64,000 nt of DNA from Marisediminitalea lipolytica (GCF_001758465.1 NZ_MJIC01000004.1:186001-250000); one strand, 5' to 3'. Positions 25,485 to 35,846 are shown, counted from the first letter of the stretch. Numbers and translations are program-made. The notes: generated by a model from the sequence alone, not told the origin.

Positions 25485-27248
25485 ATGCGCACAGATTACT
25501 GTGGGAAAATTAACGCATCTTATATTGGACAAGAAGTCACACTGTGTGGCTGGGTAAACAAACGTCGCGACTTAGGCGGCCTGATTTTTATTGATCTGCG
25601 CGACCGTGAAGGTCTGGTGCAGGTAGTATTTGACCCTGATTTACCCGAAGTACAGGCGCTGGCAAATACCCTGCGTGCTGAATTTTGCATCAAATTAACC
25701 GGCACGGTGCGTGCTCGTCCGGAAGGCCAGGTGAATAAGCAAATGGCCACCGGTGAAGTTGAAATTTTAGGTACCGGGCTGGAAATTTTTAATAAGTCTG
25801 CGGTATTACCGCTGGACTGGAATCAGGAAAACTCCGAAGAACAGCGTCTGCGCTACCGTTATCTGGATCTGCGTCGCCCGGTAATGAGCAACAAGTTGCA
25901 GTTCCGTGCAAAGGTGACTGCAGCGGTTCGTCGTTATCTGGAAGGCGAGGGTTTTCTGGATATCGAAACCCCAATCCTGACCAAAGCGACACCGGAAGGT
26001 GCCCGCGATTATCTGGTACCCAGCCGTACACACAAAGGTGAGTTTTTCGCACTGCCGCAATCGCCACAGTTATTTAAACAGCTGCTGATGATGTCTGGCA
26101 TGGACCGTTACTACCAGATCGTAAAATGCTTCCGTGACGAAGATTTACGTGCTGACCGCCAGCCAGAATTTACCCAAATCGATATCGAAACCACCTTTTT
26201 AGGTGCCGATGGCGTAATGGCCATCACCGAAGGTCTTATCCGCGATTTATTCAAGCAAATGCTGGATGTTGACCTGGGTGACTTCCCGCGTATGACTTAC
26301 GCCGAAGCCATGCAGCGTTACGGCAGCGATAAGCCCGACCTGCGTAATCCGCTGGAACTGACCGACGTTGCTGATTTGCTGGCTGGTGTAGATTTTAAAG
26401 TATTCAGTGGCCCGGCCAACGATCCGAAAGGGCGTGTTGCTGTAATCCGCGTACCAGGCGGTGCGTCACTTTCACGTAAACAAATCGACGAGTACACCAA
26501 GTTTGTAGGCATCTACGGTGCCAAAGGTCTGGCGTGGGTAAAAGTAAACGAAAAGGCCAACGGCCTTGACGGTTTGCAATCGCCGATCCTTAAGTTCCTG
26601 ACGGCTGAAATCGTTGACGAAATTCTTAGTCGCACTGGTGCCGAAGACGGTGATATCCTGCTGTTTGGTGCCGATAACGCCACCGTTGTTACCGAAGCCA
26701 TGGGCGCACTGCGTCTTAAACTGGGTGAAGACTTTGAACTGCTGGAAGGTGAATGGCGTCCGCTGTGGGTGGTTGACTTCCCAATGTTTGAAGAAGCCGA
26801 TGGTCAGCTACATGCACTGCATCATCCCTTCACTGCGCCGCGTAATTTAACCCCTGAGCAGCTGGCTGAAACACCGGCGACCGCGTTGTCTGATGCCTAT
26901 GATATGGTGTTGAACGGGGTAGAATTAGGTGGTGGTTCGGTACGTATTCACGACCAGACCATGCAATCAACCGTTTTCAGTATCCTGGGTATCGACAAAG
27001 AAGAAGCCGAGCTTAAGTTTGGCTTCCTGCTGGAGGCCCTGCGTTATGGTGCACCACCGCATGCGGGCTTAGCCTTTGGTCTTGACCGTCTGGTGATGCT
27101 GATGACCGGTGCAACGTCTATCCGTGACGTGATGGCCTTCCCGAAAACCACTACAGCAGCTTGTCCGCTGACGGATGCGCCAAGCCCGGCGAATCCACAA
27201 CAACTGGCTGAGCTGGCCATTGCAACAGTGAAAAAAGACGCTGAGTAA
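25485..27248 (+). CDS. aspS: Aspartyl-tRNA synthetase
   Basis: Class IIb synthetase charging tRNA-Asp. It has an OB-fold anticodon-binding domain (residues 1-105, [23 protein letters not shown]) and class II motif 2 ([19 protein letters not shown]). The bacterial GAD insertion lies at about 285-420, and motif 3 is [15 protein letters not shown]. Its 587 residues equal the bacterial type (E. coli 590). It begins the aspS-nudB-ruvC run; the stop overlaps nudB by one base. Confidence 0.97.
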   Translation: MRTDYCGKINASYIGQEVTLCGWVNKRRDLGGLIFIDLRDREGLVQVVFDPDLPEVQALANTLRAEFCIKLTGTVRARPEGQVNKQMATGEVEILGTGLEIFNKSAVLPLDWNQENSEEQRLRYRYLDLRRPVMSNKLQFRAKVTAAVRRYLEGEGFLDIETPILTKATPEGARDYLVPSRTHKGEFFALPQSPQLFKQLLMMSGMDRYYQIVKCFRDEDLRADRQPEFTQIDIETTFLGADGVMAITEGLIRDLFKQMLDVDLGDFPRMTYAEAMQRYGSDKPDLRNPLELTDVADLLAGVDFKVFSGPANDPKGRVAVIRVPGGASLSRKQIDEYTKFVGIYGAKGLAWVKVNEKANGLDGLQSPILKFLTAEIVDEILSRTGAEDGDILLFGADNATVVTEAMGALRLKLGEDFELLEGEWRPLWVVDFPMFEEADGQLHALHHPFTAPRNLTPEQLAETPATALSDAYDMVLNGVELGGGSVRIHDQTMQSTVFSILGIDKEEAELKFGFLLEALRYGAPPHAGLAFGLDRLVMLMTGATSIRDVMAFPKTTTAACPLTDAPSPANPQQLAELAIATVKKDAE

Positions 27249-27688
27249 TGGCTTATAAGCGTCCTGAATCAGTCCTGGTTGTGCTTTACAATGAGCACAA
27301 TCAGGTGCTGATTATGCAGCGAAACGATGATGCCCAGTTCTGGCAATCTGTCACGGGCACCATTGAAGCAGGCGAGTTGCCCATTGCTACGGCATACCGT
27401 GAAGTTGCCGAAGAAACCGGCGTGATTATGGCGCCGGAATCTGGCGCTATTATTGACTGCCAGCACATTAATCAGTACGAGATCCGCCCGGAATGGCGCT
27501 ATCGCTATCCACCGGACTCCTTTGTGAATACCGAGTACGTGTTTGTCAGTCAAATCAGCAGTCAGTCGCCCATCATTTTAACCGAGCATTCTGCCTATCA
27601 ATGGGTCGAAAAATCCGTTGCTGCAGAGCGTGTCTGGTCACCTTCTAATCAAGCTGCCATTCTGGCATTTGTACCTGAGACAAAATAA
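27248..27688 (+). CDS. nudB: Dihydroneopterin triphosphate diphosphatase (Nudix)
   Basis: Nudix hydrolase removing pyrophosphate from dihydroneopterin triphosphate in folate synthesis. The Nudix box is complete ([23 protein letters not shown] read as G-x5-E-x7-REVAEE-x-G). Its 146 residues match E. coli NudB (150). Identity relies on family plus the conserved aspS-nudB-ruvC order. Starts and stops overlap on both sides (TAATG), indicating translational coupling. Confidence 0.93.
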   Translation: MAYKRPESVLVVLYNEHNQVLIMQRNDDAQFWQSVTGTIEAGELPIATAYREVAEETGVIMAPESGAIIDCQHINQYEIRPEWRYRYPPDSFVNTEYVFVSQISSQSPIILTEHSAYQWVEKSVAAERVWSPSNQAAILAFVPETK

Positions 27689-28206
27689 TGGTAATACTGG
27701 GTATAGATCCAGGTTCCCGGGTAACCGGCTATGGTATTATCCGCCGTCATCAGGGTAAATTAAGTTACATAGCCAGTGGCTGTATTCGTTTAACCGACAA
27801 GCCGCTGGCACCGCGCCTGGACAAAATTTTTGTGGGTGTCGGCGAATTAATTGCGCAGTTTAAACCGGAATGTCTGGCTATTGAGCAAGTGTTTTTAGCC
27901 CGCAATCCGGATTCGGCCCTAAAGCTTGGTCATGCCCGTGGCGCAGCGATGATTGCCGCCACCCAGGCCAGTTTGAGCGTATCGGAATATTCGGCCAGGC
28001 AAATTAAACAGGCCGTGGTGGGCACTGGTGGTGCTGATAAAACCCAGGTGCAGCATATGGTGAAGCACCTGCTGGGGTTGTCCGGCACGCCGCAGGCCGA
28101 TGCCGCTGATGCGCTAGCCGTGGCTTTGTGTCACGCCCACAGTGAACAAAACCTGATTAAATTGGCCGGGCAAGCGCGCAAAACCGTAAGAGGTCGTTTG
28201 CGATAG
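27688..28206 (+). CDS. ruvC: Holliday junction resolvase RuvC
   Basis: Endonuclease that cleaves Holliday junctions with RuvAB. The RNase H-like active site is visible: Asp7 in [14 protein letters not shown], Glu in [13 protein letters not shown] and the C-terminal acidic pair in [14 protein letters not shown]. Length 172 against 173 in E. coli. The E. coli neighbour yebC is missing between nudB and ruvC here. Confidence 0.96.
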   Translation: MVILGIDPGSRVTGYGIIRRHQGKLSYIASGCIRLTDKPLAPRLDKIFVGVGELIAQFKPECLAIEQVFLARNPDSALKLGHARGAAMIAATQASLSVSEYSARQIKQAVVGTGGADKTQVQHMVKHLLGLSGTPQADAADALAVALCHAHSEQNLIKLAGQARKTVRGRLR

Positions 28207-28246
28207 GCCAGTGCACTATAAGCACATAACGGAGTAAAACAATAAA

Positions 28247-28879
28247 ATGATCGGACGTATTCACGGCCAGTTACTGGAAAAGGCACCGCCGGATGTGTTG
28301 GTGGATGTCGGTGGAGTAGGTTATGAACTCCAACTGCCCATGACCAGTTTTTATCAGTTACCCGCAGTAGGTGAAACCTGCACTCTGTACACCCACTTTG
28401 TAGTGCGTGAGGATGCCCAGCTACTGTTTGGTTTTGCCGATAAGTTGGAGCGGGGGTTATTCCGCGAGCTTATCAAAGCCAATGGTGTTGGCCCAAAACT
28501 GGGTCTGGCGATTTTATCCGGCATGTCAGCCAAACAATTTTTGCAGGTTGTGCAACACGAAGATGTCGCATCGCTGACCAATTTGCCGGGCATTGGCAAA
28601 AAGACCGCAGAACGTTTAGTGGTCGAACTGCGTGATCGTCTGGCCAAATTTACCAGGAACCTGGAATCCACGGGCAGTGAGTTGCTGGCTGGTGCGGGGC
28701 CGGATAACGGCGGTGAAAATGCCATAGTCGCCTTAAGTGACGTAAAGGAAGAGGCCATGAGTGCACTGGTGGCATTAGGCTATAAGCCGCCACAGGCCAG
28801 TAAGATGGTTAATGCAGTGTATCAAGACGGTATGGACAGCGAAGCGCTGATCCGTCAGGCCCTGAAAGCAGCGTTATAA
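28247..28879 (+). CDS. ruvA: Holliday junction DNA helicase subunit RuvA
   Basis: Junction-binding tetramer that targets RuvB. The N-terminal OB fold ([28 protein letters not shown]) and the tandem helix-hairpin-helix region ([18 protein letters not shown] and [22 protein letters not shown]) are clear. The RuvB-binding C-terminal domain ([16 protein letters not shown]) is present. A 40-bp gap separates it from ruvC, with ACGGAG before the start. I see no LexA box upstream, unlike SOS-regulated E. coli ruvAB. Confidence 0.97.
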   Translation: MIGRIHGQLLEKAPPDVLVDVGGVGYELQLPMTSFYQLPAVGETCTLYTHFVVREDAQLLFGFADKLERGLFRELIKANGVGPKLGLAILSGMSAKQFLQVVQHEDVASLTNLPGIGKKTAERLVVELRDRLAKFTRNLESTGSELLAGAGPDNGGENAIVALSDVKEEAMSALVALGYKPPQASKMVNAVYQDGMDSEALIRQALKAAL

Positions 28880-28933
28880 TAACGCTACAGAGGCTAAGCA
28901 GATTATGCTTAGCAGTGACAGAGAGACAAATAA

Positions 28934-29938
28934 ATGATTGAAGCTGATCGCTTAATTTCCGCCACTGAAAGTGATGATGATGCCGTTATTGACCGCGCTA
29001 TTCGTCCTAAATTGTTGCAGGACTATACCGGCCAACAGCATGTGTGCGATCAGATGGAAATATTCATCGAGGCCGCTCGTCGCCGCGAGGATGCCCTCGA
29101 TCATTTATTAATATTCGGCCCCCCGGGACTGGGTAAAACCACACTGGCCAATATTGTGGCCAACGAAATGGGCGTGAATATTAAAACCACATCGGGGCCA
29201 GTATTGGAAAAAGCCGGTGATTTAGCTGCACTGCTAACCAACCTGGAACGCAATGATGTGTTGTTTATTGATGAAATCCATCGGTTAAGCCCGGTTGTCG
29301 AGGAAATCCTGTATCCGGCGATGGAAGACTATCAGCTGGATATCATGATAGGCGAGGGGCCGGCAGCACGCTCTATAAAGCTGGATTTACCGCCCTTCAC
29401 TCTGGTGGGCGCAACCACCCGCGCCGGTTCGTTAACGTCACCTCTGCGCGACCGCTTTGGTATTGTGCAACGCCTGGAATATTACTCAGTGAAAGATCTC
29501 ACCGATATCGTGGCGCGCAGTGCACACTACCTGAATCTCGAAATGGACGGCAGCGGCGCATTTGAAGTGGCTAAACGTTCCCGAGGCACTCCGCGTATAG
29601 CTAACCGTTTACTTCGCCGGGTTCGCGACTATGCTGAAATAAAGTCAGATGGCACCGTAAACGGGGATGTGGCGGCTGCCGCCCTGGATATGCTGGATGT
29701 AGATAAAGAAGGCTTTGACTACATGGACCGTAAACTGCTTAACGCCATTATCGAAAAGTTTGATGGCGGTCCGGTAGGCCTGGATAACCTTGCTGCGGCT
29801 ATCGGCGAAGAAAAAGAAACCATCGAAGACGTTATTGAGCCTTTCCTTATCCAACAAGGCTTTTTGCAACGCACCCCGCGTGGACGTATTGCCACCCAAC
29901 GCGCCTACCTGCACCTGGGTTTTCAGATTGATGGTTAG
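28934..29938 (+). CDS. ruvB: Holliday junction DNA helicase subunit RuvB
   Basis: AAA+ motor driving branch migration. Walker A is [11 protein letters not shown], Walker [11 protein letters not shown], sensor 1 [12 protein letters not shown] and the arginine-finger region PLRDRFG, followed by the winged helix ending ([17 protein letters not shown]). Length 334 against 336 in E. coli. It follows ruvA by 54 bp. The stop codon is inside an inverted repeat (29934-29941 / 29957-29964). Confidence 0.97.
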   Translation: MIEADRLISATESDDDAVIDRAIRPKLLQDYTGQQHVCDQMEIFIEAARRREDALDHLLIFGPPGLGKTTLANIVANEMGVNIKTTSGPVLEKAGDLAALLTNLERNDVLFIDEIHRLSPVVEEILYPAMEDYQLDIMIGEGPAARSIKLDLPPFTLVGATTRAGSLTSPLRDRFGIVQRLEYYSVKDLTDIVARSAHYLNLEMDGSGAFEVAKRSRGTPRIANRLLRRVRDYAEIKSDGTVNGDVAAAALDMLDVDKEGFDYMDRKLLNAIIEKFDGGPVGLDNLAAAIGEEKETIEDVIEPFLIQQGFLQRTPRGRIATQRAYLHLGFQIDG

Positions 29939-29964
29939 CGCTAAGCAACCGGCTTTGCGCTAAC
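29934..29964 (+). terminator. Inverted repeat at the end of ruvB
   Basis: GTTAGCGC (29934-29941) pairs with GCGCTAAC (29957-29964), with a possible inner GC pairing. It includes the ruvB stop codon. There is no T-run after it, so it may stabilise the 3' end rather than terminate. Confidence 0.4.
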
Positions 29965-29987
29965 AAACCGAGATACCTTTAGCAGAA

Positions 29988-30028
29988 CTGATTCTAATCA
30001 ATATTTGAGCTTTCAGAGTAGTTATTAT
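29988..30028 (+). promoter_or_regulatory. FNR-type box and promoter for the small membrane protein
   Basis: CTGATTCTAATCAA (29988-30001) matches the FNR/Anr/EtrA consensus TTGAT-N4-ATCAA at nine of ten positions. A -10-like TATTAT lies at 30023-30028. A start near 30036 would put the box centre at about -41.5, the class II activation position. Confidence 0.5.
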
Positions 30029-30062
30029 TATAAGGCAATGTCCCTTCAATAAAGGATAACTC

Positions 30063-30248
30063 ATGATTGCAAATGTAGGTGGTATCGATAAAGTCGCCAG
30101 AGTAGTGCTGGGACTACTGATTATTTCTGCCGGTGTTTACTACCAGTCCTGGTGGGGCGTTATTGGCGTTGTTTTGCTGCTGACCGGTATTATTAACTTT
30201 TGCCCGCTTTACCTGCCTTTTGGGATTTCTTCCCACAAAAAAGAATAA
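30063..30248 (+). CDS. DUF2892-family small inner-membrane protein
   Basis: A 61-residue membrane protein with two hydrophobic segments (about 9-28 and 32-48) and the DUF2892/YgaP-tail pattern: NVGGIDKVARVVLGLLII at the start and LTGIINFCPLYLPFGIS at the end, including the conserved NFCPLY cysteine. Family members occur alone or fused to rhodanese domains. The ATG has AAGGA upstream. An FNR-like box before it suggests induction at low oxygen. The role is unknown. Confidence 0.85.
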   Translation: MIANVGGIDKVARVVLGLLIISAGVYYQSWWGVIGVVLLLTGIINFCPLYLPFGISSHKKE

Positions 30249-30340
30249 CGCAAGCCAATCCCGGCTGACGTATTGCTGCCAGCCCTTGCTGGTACTGGCC
30301 TTTGGCACTGGATTGTGTTGTGACTTGCTGAAAAACAGGC

Positions 30341-30368
30341 AAAAAAAAACCCGCTTCAATGAAGCGGG
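30341..30368 (-). terminator. Rho-independent terminator of the candidate sRNA
   Basis: Stem CCCGCTTC (30350-30357) with GAAGCGGG (30361-30368), loop ATT on the RNA, followed on the minus strand by nine T (30349-30341). Confidence 0.8.
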
Positions 30369-30458
30369 CTGAGAACAACAAGTGTTGAAGGAAAAAATCC
30401 AGGGAACTCATGTCTAACAGGCAATAAATCGAGAACTCATTCATCTGTCGACTTGATG
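30341..30458 (-). ncRNA. Candidate intergenic small RNA (about 118 nt)
   Basis: The minus strand has a consensus -10 (TATAAT) 16 bp after a -35-like TTGTCG. About 100 bases on is a strong Rho-independent terminator (8-bp stem, nine U). Between them a short hairpin CAAC/GTTG is visible and no credible ORF fits before the terminator. No gene lies downstream on this strand, so the transcript would be a free-standing RNA ending in an Hfq-style U tail. It matches no RNA family that I recognise. Confidence 0.45.
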
Positions 30459-30464
30459 GTGTGC

Positions 30465-30492
30465 ATTATAGACAAATTCAGACCGTCGACAA
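30465..30492 (-). promoter_or_regulatory. Promoter of the candidate sRNA
   Basis: On the minus strand TTGTCG (30492-30487), 16 bp, TATAAT (30470-30465). Two GTCGAC palindromes (30447-30452 and 30485-30490) flank the -10, in an inverted TGTCGAC/GTCGACA arrangement that might be an operator. Confidence 0.5.
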
Positions 30493-30714
30493 TTGAGAAT
30501 AATTTTGATTTTGAATTAGAAAAACTAATCTGTAAATGAGTTGTTAATCTGCTATTTTTGCTGTCATAGGCCTGTAATATTAAGCTTTTATGTCAGTTGG
30601 CCAATCCCGGGCTTAGTTTGTCTAGCGATACATTTATTTGGTCTTGAATTAGTCCTGCTCTGGACACTCCTCAGCCTTTTACCTACCATATCGCGATAAT
30701 TAAGAAGGAGAGCT

Positions 30715-31122
30715 GTGCCGGTGCATAAACTCAATATACGGGTCTATTACGAAGATACCGACGCGGGTGGCATTGTTTATTACGCCAATTATCTGAAATT
30801 TGCCGAGCGGGCCCGAACCGAATGGTTAAGAGAACTGGGCTTTGAGCAGGATGTTTTTTTGGAACAAAACATCGCCTTCGTCGTCAAACACGTTGAAATG
30901 CACAATAATGCGCCTGCTCGCTTCAATCAAATGTTGAGTATTCACTCCCACATTGTAGAATTGAAGGGCGCTAGCATGACATTTAAACAAGATATTATAA
31001 ATGCACAGGATGAGAATTTACTGGTTACTGTGCAAGCAAAAATCGCCTGTGTCGATTTGGCCAACATGCGGCCACGTCGGATACCTGAGGCAATGTTAGG
31101 GGAATTTTCGCGTGTCATCTGA
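30715..31122 (+). CDS. ybgC: Acyl-CoA thioesterase YbgC (Tol-Pal associated)
   Basis: Hotdog-fold thioesterase and first gene of the Tol-Pal operon. The active-site block is intact: [21 protein letters not shown], with the catalytic Asp in DTDAGG, and [14 protein letters not shown]. Length 135 against 134 in E. coli. The start is GTG at 30715 with AAGGAGA upstream. It overlaps tolQ by 11 bases. Confidence 0.95.
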   Translation: MPVHKLNIRVYYEDTDAGGIVYYANYLKFAERARTEWLRELGFEQDVFLEQNIAFVVKHVEMHNNAPARFNQMLSIHSHIVELKGASMTFKQDIINAQDENLLVTVQAKIACVDLANMRPRRIPEAMLGEFSRVI

Positions 31123-31795
31123 TTTAACTTTTATTGGCCTGTTTCTACAAGCAAGCTTTGTTGTTCAACTGGTGATGATGTTACTCATCAGCGTTTCCAT
31201 TGCCTCCTGGGCGTTTATTTTTCAGCGCCAGAAAGCCTTAAGTGGTGCGCGCAATGAAATGAAAAATTTCGAGGACGATTTTTGGTCTGGCGCCGATCTT
31301 AACCGCCTTTATCAAAATCTTTCCGCCGAAGAACAGGTTAGCGGTATGGGGCATATCTTTTGCGCCGGCTTTAAAGAATTTGTGCGCCTGCGTAAAAGTA
31401 ATACCAACCCTAATATTGTTGTTGATGGCACTTACCGTGCAATGCGCGTGGCGTTGTCCCGGGAAGTGGATAGTCTGGAAAGTCGGTTATCCTTTTTAGC
31501 AACGGCAGGGTCGATTAGTCCCTACATTGGTTTGTTTGGTACTGTTTGGGGTATCATGAACGCGTTTATTGCCCTGGGTGAAGTGCAGCAAGCCACCTTA
31601 TCCATGGTCGCGCCGGGTATTGCTGAAGCACTTATCGCCACCGCTATTGGTTTGTTTGCCGCCATTCCTGCGGTAATTGCCTACAACCGCTTTAGTCACC
31701 AGGTGGAAAAGCTGGAAAACAGCTACGTAAACTTTATGGAAGAGTTTTCAGCTATCCTGCAGCGTCAGGCCCATGCGTCGCAGCAAAGCGCATAA
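31112..31795 (+). CDS. tolQ: Tol-Pal proton channel subunit TolQ
   Basis: MotA/ExbB-family inner-membrane protein that with TolR converts proton motive force into TolA movement. Three membrane segments: about residues 12-34, 130-155 ([23 protein letters not shown]) and 165-190 ([26 protein letters not shown]). GTG start inside the end of ybgC. Length 227 against 230 in E. coli. Confidence 0.96.
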   Translation: MSSDLTFIGLFLQASFVVQLVMMLLISVSIASWAFIFQRQKALSGARNEMKNFEDDFWSGADLNRLYQNLSAEEQVSGMGHIFCAGFKEFVRLRKSNTNPNIVVDGTYRAMRVALSREVDSLESRLSFLATAGSISPYIGLFGTVWGIMNAFIALGEVQQATLSMVAPGIAEALIATAIGLFAAIPAVIAYNRFSHQVEKLENSYVNFMEEFSAILQRQAHASQQSA

Positions 31796-31822
31796 CATCC
31801 TCGTTTAACAGGAGATAACGCT

Positions 31823-32245
31823 ATGTATGTGCGTAAACGCCGTCGCCCGGTATCAGAAATCAACGTTGTGCCTTACATCGATGTGATGCTGGTGCTGTTG
31901 ATCATTTTTATGGTAACCGCGCCGCTTATTTCGCAAGGGGTAAAAGTTGACTTGCCAAAGGCGAGCGCCCAGCCCATTGAACAGGAAGACAAGCCGCCGA
32001 TTATTGCGTCGGTCGATATCAAAGGGAATTACTACCTTAACTTAGGCGATAACCAGGAACAGGCCGTTGACGAAGAAGAAATGACCGCACTGGTGCAGGC
32101 ACAGTTAAAGCAAAGCCCTGATACGCCGGTGGTGGTTAAGGGGGATGGTCAGGTTGCCTACAATGAAGTTATTCAGCTAATGGTGTTACTGCAGAAAGCC
32201 GGTGTACCTTCGGTGGGTCTGATGACCGACCCGGTTGAAAAGTAA
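31823..32245 (+). CDS. tolR: Tol-Pal system protein TolR
   Basis: ExbD-family protein with one N-terminal membrane helix. The proton-carrying Asp is in VVPYIDVMLVLLIIFMVTAP, about residue 22. A periplasmic domain follows. Length 140 against 142 in E. coli. Shine-Dalgarno AGGAGA lies before the ATG. Encoded between tolQ and tolA. Confidence 0.96.
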   Translation: MYVRKRRRPVSEINVVPYIDVMLVLLIIFMVTAPLISQGVKVDLPKASAQPIEQEDKPPIIASVDIKGNYYLNLGDNQEQAVDEEEMTALVQAQLKQSPDTPVVVKGDGQVAYNEVIQLMVLLQKAGVPSVGLMTDPVEK

Positions 32246-32260
32246 CCACAGGCACCGAAC

Positions 32261-33043
32261 GTGACACAAGCGGATAAATCAGCATTAATAAAATCACTGG
32301 GGTTACACCTTCTCCTTGTGATAGTGTTGCTAATCAGCGTCAGTTTTTCATCGGCGCCAGTGATGCCGCTGGCTAACAGCACGCCCGCGCCGGTGATTAA
32401 AGCCACCTTTATAGATGCGCAGGCAATTTACGATCAGCAGCAAGCGAAAGCCAGGGCAAAGGCACAGGCCGAAGCTCAGGCGAGGGCAGAAGAACAACGT
32501 AAGAAAAAAGCAGCTGAAGACCGCAAACGGCGTGAAGCAGCTGCACGTAAGGCCAGGGAAGAAAAAGCCAAAGCGGCCGCAGAGGCAAAACGCCAGTCTG
32601 AACTGCGCCGTTTAGCTGAACAAAAAGCCCGTGAAAGAAAAGAGCGGGAAGCGGCCGAAAAAGCCGAAGCAGCGCAAAAAGCCAAAGAAGCGAAAGAGCG
32701 CGCCGAAATGGAAAGAATTATGCAAGAGCAGTTGGCAAAAGAGCAGGCTGCCATGCAACAACAGCGACGTCAGCAAGTGTTGTCAGAAGTAGAACGCTAT
32801 CAGATAATGATTCAACAAACGATCATGCGTTACCTGAATGCTGACTTTAAAGGTAAAAGTTGTCGACTGAAATTAAAACTGGCTACTACCGGTTTTGTTT
32901 CTCAAGTGAATATCGTAGACGGTGACCCCGCGTTGTGCCGGGCAGCAGAGAGTGCTGTAAGACGGGCAGAGACATTGCCAATGTCGGACGACCCAGCGGT
33001 TTACGAAGAACTCAAAGACATTGATTTAAAGGTGGAGTTGTAA
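32261..33043 (+). CDS. tolA: Cell envelope protein TolA
   Basis: Connects the TolQR motor to TolB-Pal. It has one membrane helix (about residues 10-30), a long helical domain of Ala/Lys/Glu/Arg-rich repeats (about 50-165) and a C-terminal domain ([31 protein letters not shown], named here in part; [30 protein letters not shown]) with two cysteines in the usual disulfide positions. At 260 residues it is much shorter than E. coli TolA (421), almost entirely through a shorter helical domain. GTG start. Confidence 0.94.
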   Translation: MTQADKSALIKSLGLHLLLVIVLLISVSFSSAPVMPLANSTPAPVIKATFIDAQAIYDQQQAKARAKAQAEAQARAEEQRKKKAAEDRKRREAAARKAREEKAKAAAEAKRQSELRRLAEQKARERKEREAAEKAEAAQKAKEAKERAEMERIMQEQLAKEQAAMQQQRRQQVLSEVERYQIMIQQTIMRYLNADFKGKSCRLKLKLATTGFVSQVNIVDGDPALCRAAESAVRRAETLPMSDDPAVYEELKDIDLKVEL

Positions 33044-33048
33044 AGCCT

Positions 33049-34407
33049 ATGAGAAAACTAGGTCTGTGGATTACCCTGATCTATTTTAGCGTGGTTGGCC
33101 AGTTACAGGCGGCGCTTGAAATTGTGATTACCGAAGGGGTGGACAGTGCCCGCCCGATCGCCGTGGTGCCCTTTAAGTGGGAAGGCGACGGCGTATTGCC
33201 TGGCGACTTAACCGATGTAGTGATGAACGATTTACGTCGCAGCGGCAAATTTAACCCGGTGGCGCGTTCGGCTATGCCAGAATATCCCTCTACCGACAGC
33301 GAAGTAAATTACGGAGCCTGGGCGGCAATGGGTATCGATACTATTGTGGTGGGCAGCGTAAAGCCCCAGGCGGTAGATCGTTATCTGGTTAAGTTTGAAA
33401 TTATTGACGTACTGCGTGGTCAGATCACCGGCGGACAGTCTAAAATCCTGAACAAGGAAGGCGGTCTGGTAAACAGTCGCGATCACATTATTGACGAACG
33501 TCAGGTGGTGATTGGTGGTGATGATTTTCGTCAGTATTCGCACCGCATCAGCGATGTGGTTTACGAAAAACTCACCGGTACCCGTGGCGCGTTTTTAACA
33601 CGCATTGCTTATGTCATTGTGCGTGACCGCAAAAAAGAAAAACTGCCATTCCAGCTGGTAATTGCAGACTACGATGGCTTTAACGAAACCCGGTTACTTT
33701 CGTCGCCTGAGCCACTGATGTCGCCATCGTGGTCACCCGACGGTGAAAAGCTGGCGTACGTGAGTTTTGAAAACAAGCGTCCACAGATATTTGTGCAAAA
33801 CATTTACACTATGGAACGTGAGCGAATTACTAATTTCCCGGGGATTAACGGTAATCCGGTATTTTCGCCCGATGGTAAGCAAATGGCCATGGTGTTGTCG
33901 AAAGACGGTAATCCGGAAATCTACGTGATGGACCTGGCCAGCAAAAATTTACGCCGAATTACGCGCAATCGGGCCATCGATACAGAGCCGTCCTGGTCTC
34001 CAGACGGTAAGAGTCTGATATTTAGCTCTGAACGGGGTGGTAAACCACAGATTTATCGCGTAAATTTAGATACTGGCACGGTGCGACGTCTTACCTTTGA
34101 GGGTGAACAGAATCTGGGAGCCACTTTTACACCTGACGGCCAGGAGGTTGTTTTGGTGAACCGGACCCGCGGCGACTACCACATTGCCAGACAAGATGTG
34201 GATAGCGGTGCAATTCAGGTACTGACGAGAACATATTTAGATGAATCTCCCAGTATCGCTCCGAATGGAAGCATGATAATTTATAGTACACTATACGGCG
34301 ATACGCAGGTATTGTCGTTAGTGTCACTGGACGGGCGCTTTAAAGCGAGATTACCGGTGGCTGACGGGCAGGTCAAATCGCCAAGCTGGTCACCTTATTT
34401 ATTTTAA
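33049..34407 (+). CDS. tolB: Tol-Pal periplasmic beta-propeller TolB
   Basis: Periplasmic protein that links TolA and Pal. It has a signal peptide (residues 1-21, ending LQAAL), an N-terminal alpha/beta domain (about 22-165) and a six-bladed propeller with repeated [30 protein letters not shown] and [15 protein letters not shown] blades. Length 452, slightly above E. coli (430). Five bases after tolA. Confidence 0.96.
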   Translation: MRKLGLWITLIYFSVVGQLQAALEIVITEGVDSARPIAVVPFKWEGDGVLPGDLTDVVMNDLRRSGKFNPVARSAMPEYPSTDSEVNYGAWAAMGIDTIVVGSVKPQAVDRYLVKFEIIDVLRGQITGGQSKILNKEGGLVNSRDHIIDERQVVIGGDDFRQYSHRISDVVYEKLTGTRGAFLTRIAYVIVRDRKKEKLPFQLVIADYDGFNETRLLSSPEPLMSPSWSPDGEKLAYVSFENKRPQIFVQNIYTMERERITNFPGINGNPVFSPDGKQMAMVLSKDGNPEIYVMDLASKNLRRITRNRAIDTEPSWSPDGKSLIFSSERGGKPQIYRVNLDTGTVRRLTFEGEQNLGATFTPDGQEVVLVNRTRGDYHIARQDVDSGAIQVLTRTYLDESPSIAPNGSMIIYSTLYGDTQVLSLVSLDGRFKARLPVADGQVKSPSWSPYLF

Positions 34408-34458
34408 CAGATTTGATAAAATCACAATTATATAAGTATAAGGATTAAGAGGATGCAA

Positions 34459-35019
34459 ATGAATAAAGTAATGAAGAGCTTCATCATCGCCCTGCCAGTG
34501 GTGACTATGATGGCATGTTCATCAGGTCCTAGCGAAGAGGAACTGGCTGCAGAACGTAACCGCATCGCGCAACAACAAGCAGCTGAAGAGCAGGCCGCTC
34601 AGGAAGCAGAAGAACAGCGCGTACAGGCCGAAGCAGTTAAACGCCAGCAAATGGCTGAAGAAATGGTTAAACAAGAGCTGACTGCTCTGCAAAACGAACA
34701 AACCGTTTACTTTGATTTTGACCGTTCAAACATCAAATCAGAGTTCTTCCCGGTACTGGACAAGCACGCTGAGTTCCTGATCAAGAATCCAGGCACTAAA
34801 GTAGTGGTAGAAGGCCACACTGACAGCCGTGGTACACCTGAGTACAACATCGCACTGGGCGAGCGTCGTGCTAAATCAGTACAAACTTATCTGTTGAATG
34901 CAGGTGTTAGCTCAAGCCAGATTTCTGTGGTTTCTTACGGCGAAGAAAAGCCTGAAGTAATGGGTTCTTCTGAGTATGCATTCGCTCAGAACCGTCGTGG
35001 TATCATTGTTTACCAATAA
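34459..35019 (+). CDS. pal: Peptidoglycan-associated lipoprotein Pal
   Basis: Outer-membrane lipoprotein that binds peptidoglycan. Signal with lipobox VTMMAC at the N-terminus, a short Gln/Glu/Ala-rich linker, then an OmpA-like domain with YFDFDRSNIKSEF and the diaminopimelate-binding pattern VVVEGHTDSRGTPEYNIALGERRA. I start at 34459 because AAGAGG (34447-34452) is six bases upstream; the ATG at 34453 is too close to it. Confidence 0.95.
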   Translation: MNKVMKSFIIALPVVTMMACSSGPSEEELAAERNRIAQQQAAEEQAAQEAEEQRVQAEAVKRQQMAEEMVKQELTALQNEQTVYFDFDRSNIKSEFFPVLDKHAEFLIKNPGTKVVVEGHTDSRGTPEYNIALGERRAKSVQTYLLNAGVSSSQISVVSYGEEKPEVMGSSEYAFAQNRRGIIVYQ

Positions 35020-35020
35020 G

Positions 35021-35824
35021 ATGAACAATCCCAATAAATCCTATTTAAAAGCCATTGCTCCTGTTGCAATGGCTTTGTTGTGTCTGCCGTTTGGTGCCCT
35101 GGCACAGTCGACTGGTGCGCCGGTTTATAATGTTGGTGACAGCGATATCGAAACACGCTTAACCGTGTTAGAGCGCAAGGTTAACAACCGCGCAGAAATG
35201 CAACATCGCTTGCAACAGCAAATCGATACCATGCAAAACGAGCTGGACGAGTTACGTGGCGCGGTTGAGGTACATACCAATCAACTGCAAAAAGTGCTCG
35301 ACAGACAGCGTGAGTTGTATCTTGAAATCGATAAGCGTGTTGAGTCCTTAAAGCAGTCAGGATTTAGTGGTGCAGCCAGCAATGGCCCGGCAACAACTAC
35401 TGTAGATAACACGCCAGCGGCAACGCCGGTTACGCCTGCGGTAACACAACCATCAGGTTTGTCGGAGTCGGATGCTTACGAAAAAGCCGTTAATTTAATT
35501 CTGAAATCCCGTGAATACGATAAAGCTATTCCTGAATTCCAGGCTTTCATTGAACGCTTCCCTGACAGCAGCTATGCGCCTAACGCGCATTATTGGCTTG
35601 GCCAGCTATTGTTTAATAAACAACAGTGGCAGGACGCCGCGGCTCAGTTTGAAGTAGTAGTAAACAAGTTTGTTGATTCGGCCAAACGCCCTGATGCATT
35701 GCTTAAGCTTGGCGTAATCGCCGAGAAGGTGGGCAATCAGGCACGGGCTAAAGCTTTATTTGAAGAAGTGATTAATAATTATCCTAATTCATCTGCGCGA
35801 AAGCTCGCTGAAGCCAGACTATAA
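35021..35824 (+). CDS. cpoB: Cell division coordinator CpoB (YbgF)
   Basis: Periplasmic protein coordinating Tol with peptidoglycan synthesis in E. coli. Signal peptide (about residues 1-28, ending GALAQS), a trimerising coiled coil (about 38-105, LTVLERKVNNRAEMQHRLQQ and onward), a Thr/Pro/Ala-rich linker and a TPR domain (YEKAVNLILKSREYDKAIPEF ... YAPNAHYWLGQLLFNKQQW ...). The start at 35021, one base after the pal stop, fits the signal peptide; the frame itself extends to 34976. Confidence 0.94.
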   Translation: MNNPNKSYLKAIAPVAMALLCLPFGALAQSTGAPVYNVGDSDIETRLTVLERKVNNRAEMQHRLQQQIDTMQNELDELRGAVEVHTNQLQKVLDRQRELYLEIDKRVESLKQSGFSGAASNGPATTTVDNTPAATPVTPAVTQPSGLSESDAYEKAVNLILKSREYDKAIPEFQAFIERFPDSSYAPNAHYWLGQLLFNKQQWQDAAAQFEVVVNKFVDSAKRPDALLKLGVIAEKVGNQARAKALFEEVINNYPNSSARKLAEARL

Positions 35825-35846
35825 TTTTGACCAAAGCGTTAAAGTG

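Larger units (their letters stand above)
30249..30714. other. Intergenic region holding a candidate sRNA and the Tol operon 5' region
   Basis: There is no convincing protein gene here. A hairpin CCAGC/GCTGG lies near 30280-30293 without a T-run. The minus strand carries a promoter and terminator for a putative small RNA (annotated separately). The rest, 30500-30714, is A/T-rich and should contain the tol operon promoter, which I could not place with confidence. Confidence 0.4.

Noticed and set aside
27686..28206. Expected yebC gene between nudB and ruvC
   Set aside because: The two genes overlap by one base; there is no room for it, so it is absent here and probably encoded elsewhere.
28207..28246. 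LexA (SOS) box before ruvA
   Set aside because: No CTGT-N8-ACAG pattern in the 40-bp gap or just before it.
30193..30444. Minus-strand ORF over the candidate sRNA
   Set aside because: It runs straight through the strong terminator and has no family resemblance or ribosome site.
32476..32754. Long minus-strand Ser/Ala/Arg-rich ORF inside tolA
   Set aside because: It is the shadow of the Ala/Lys/Glu repeat codons of TolA.
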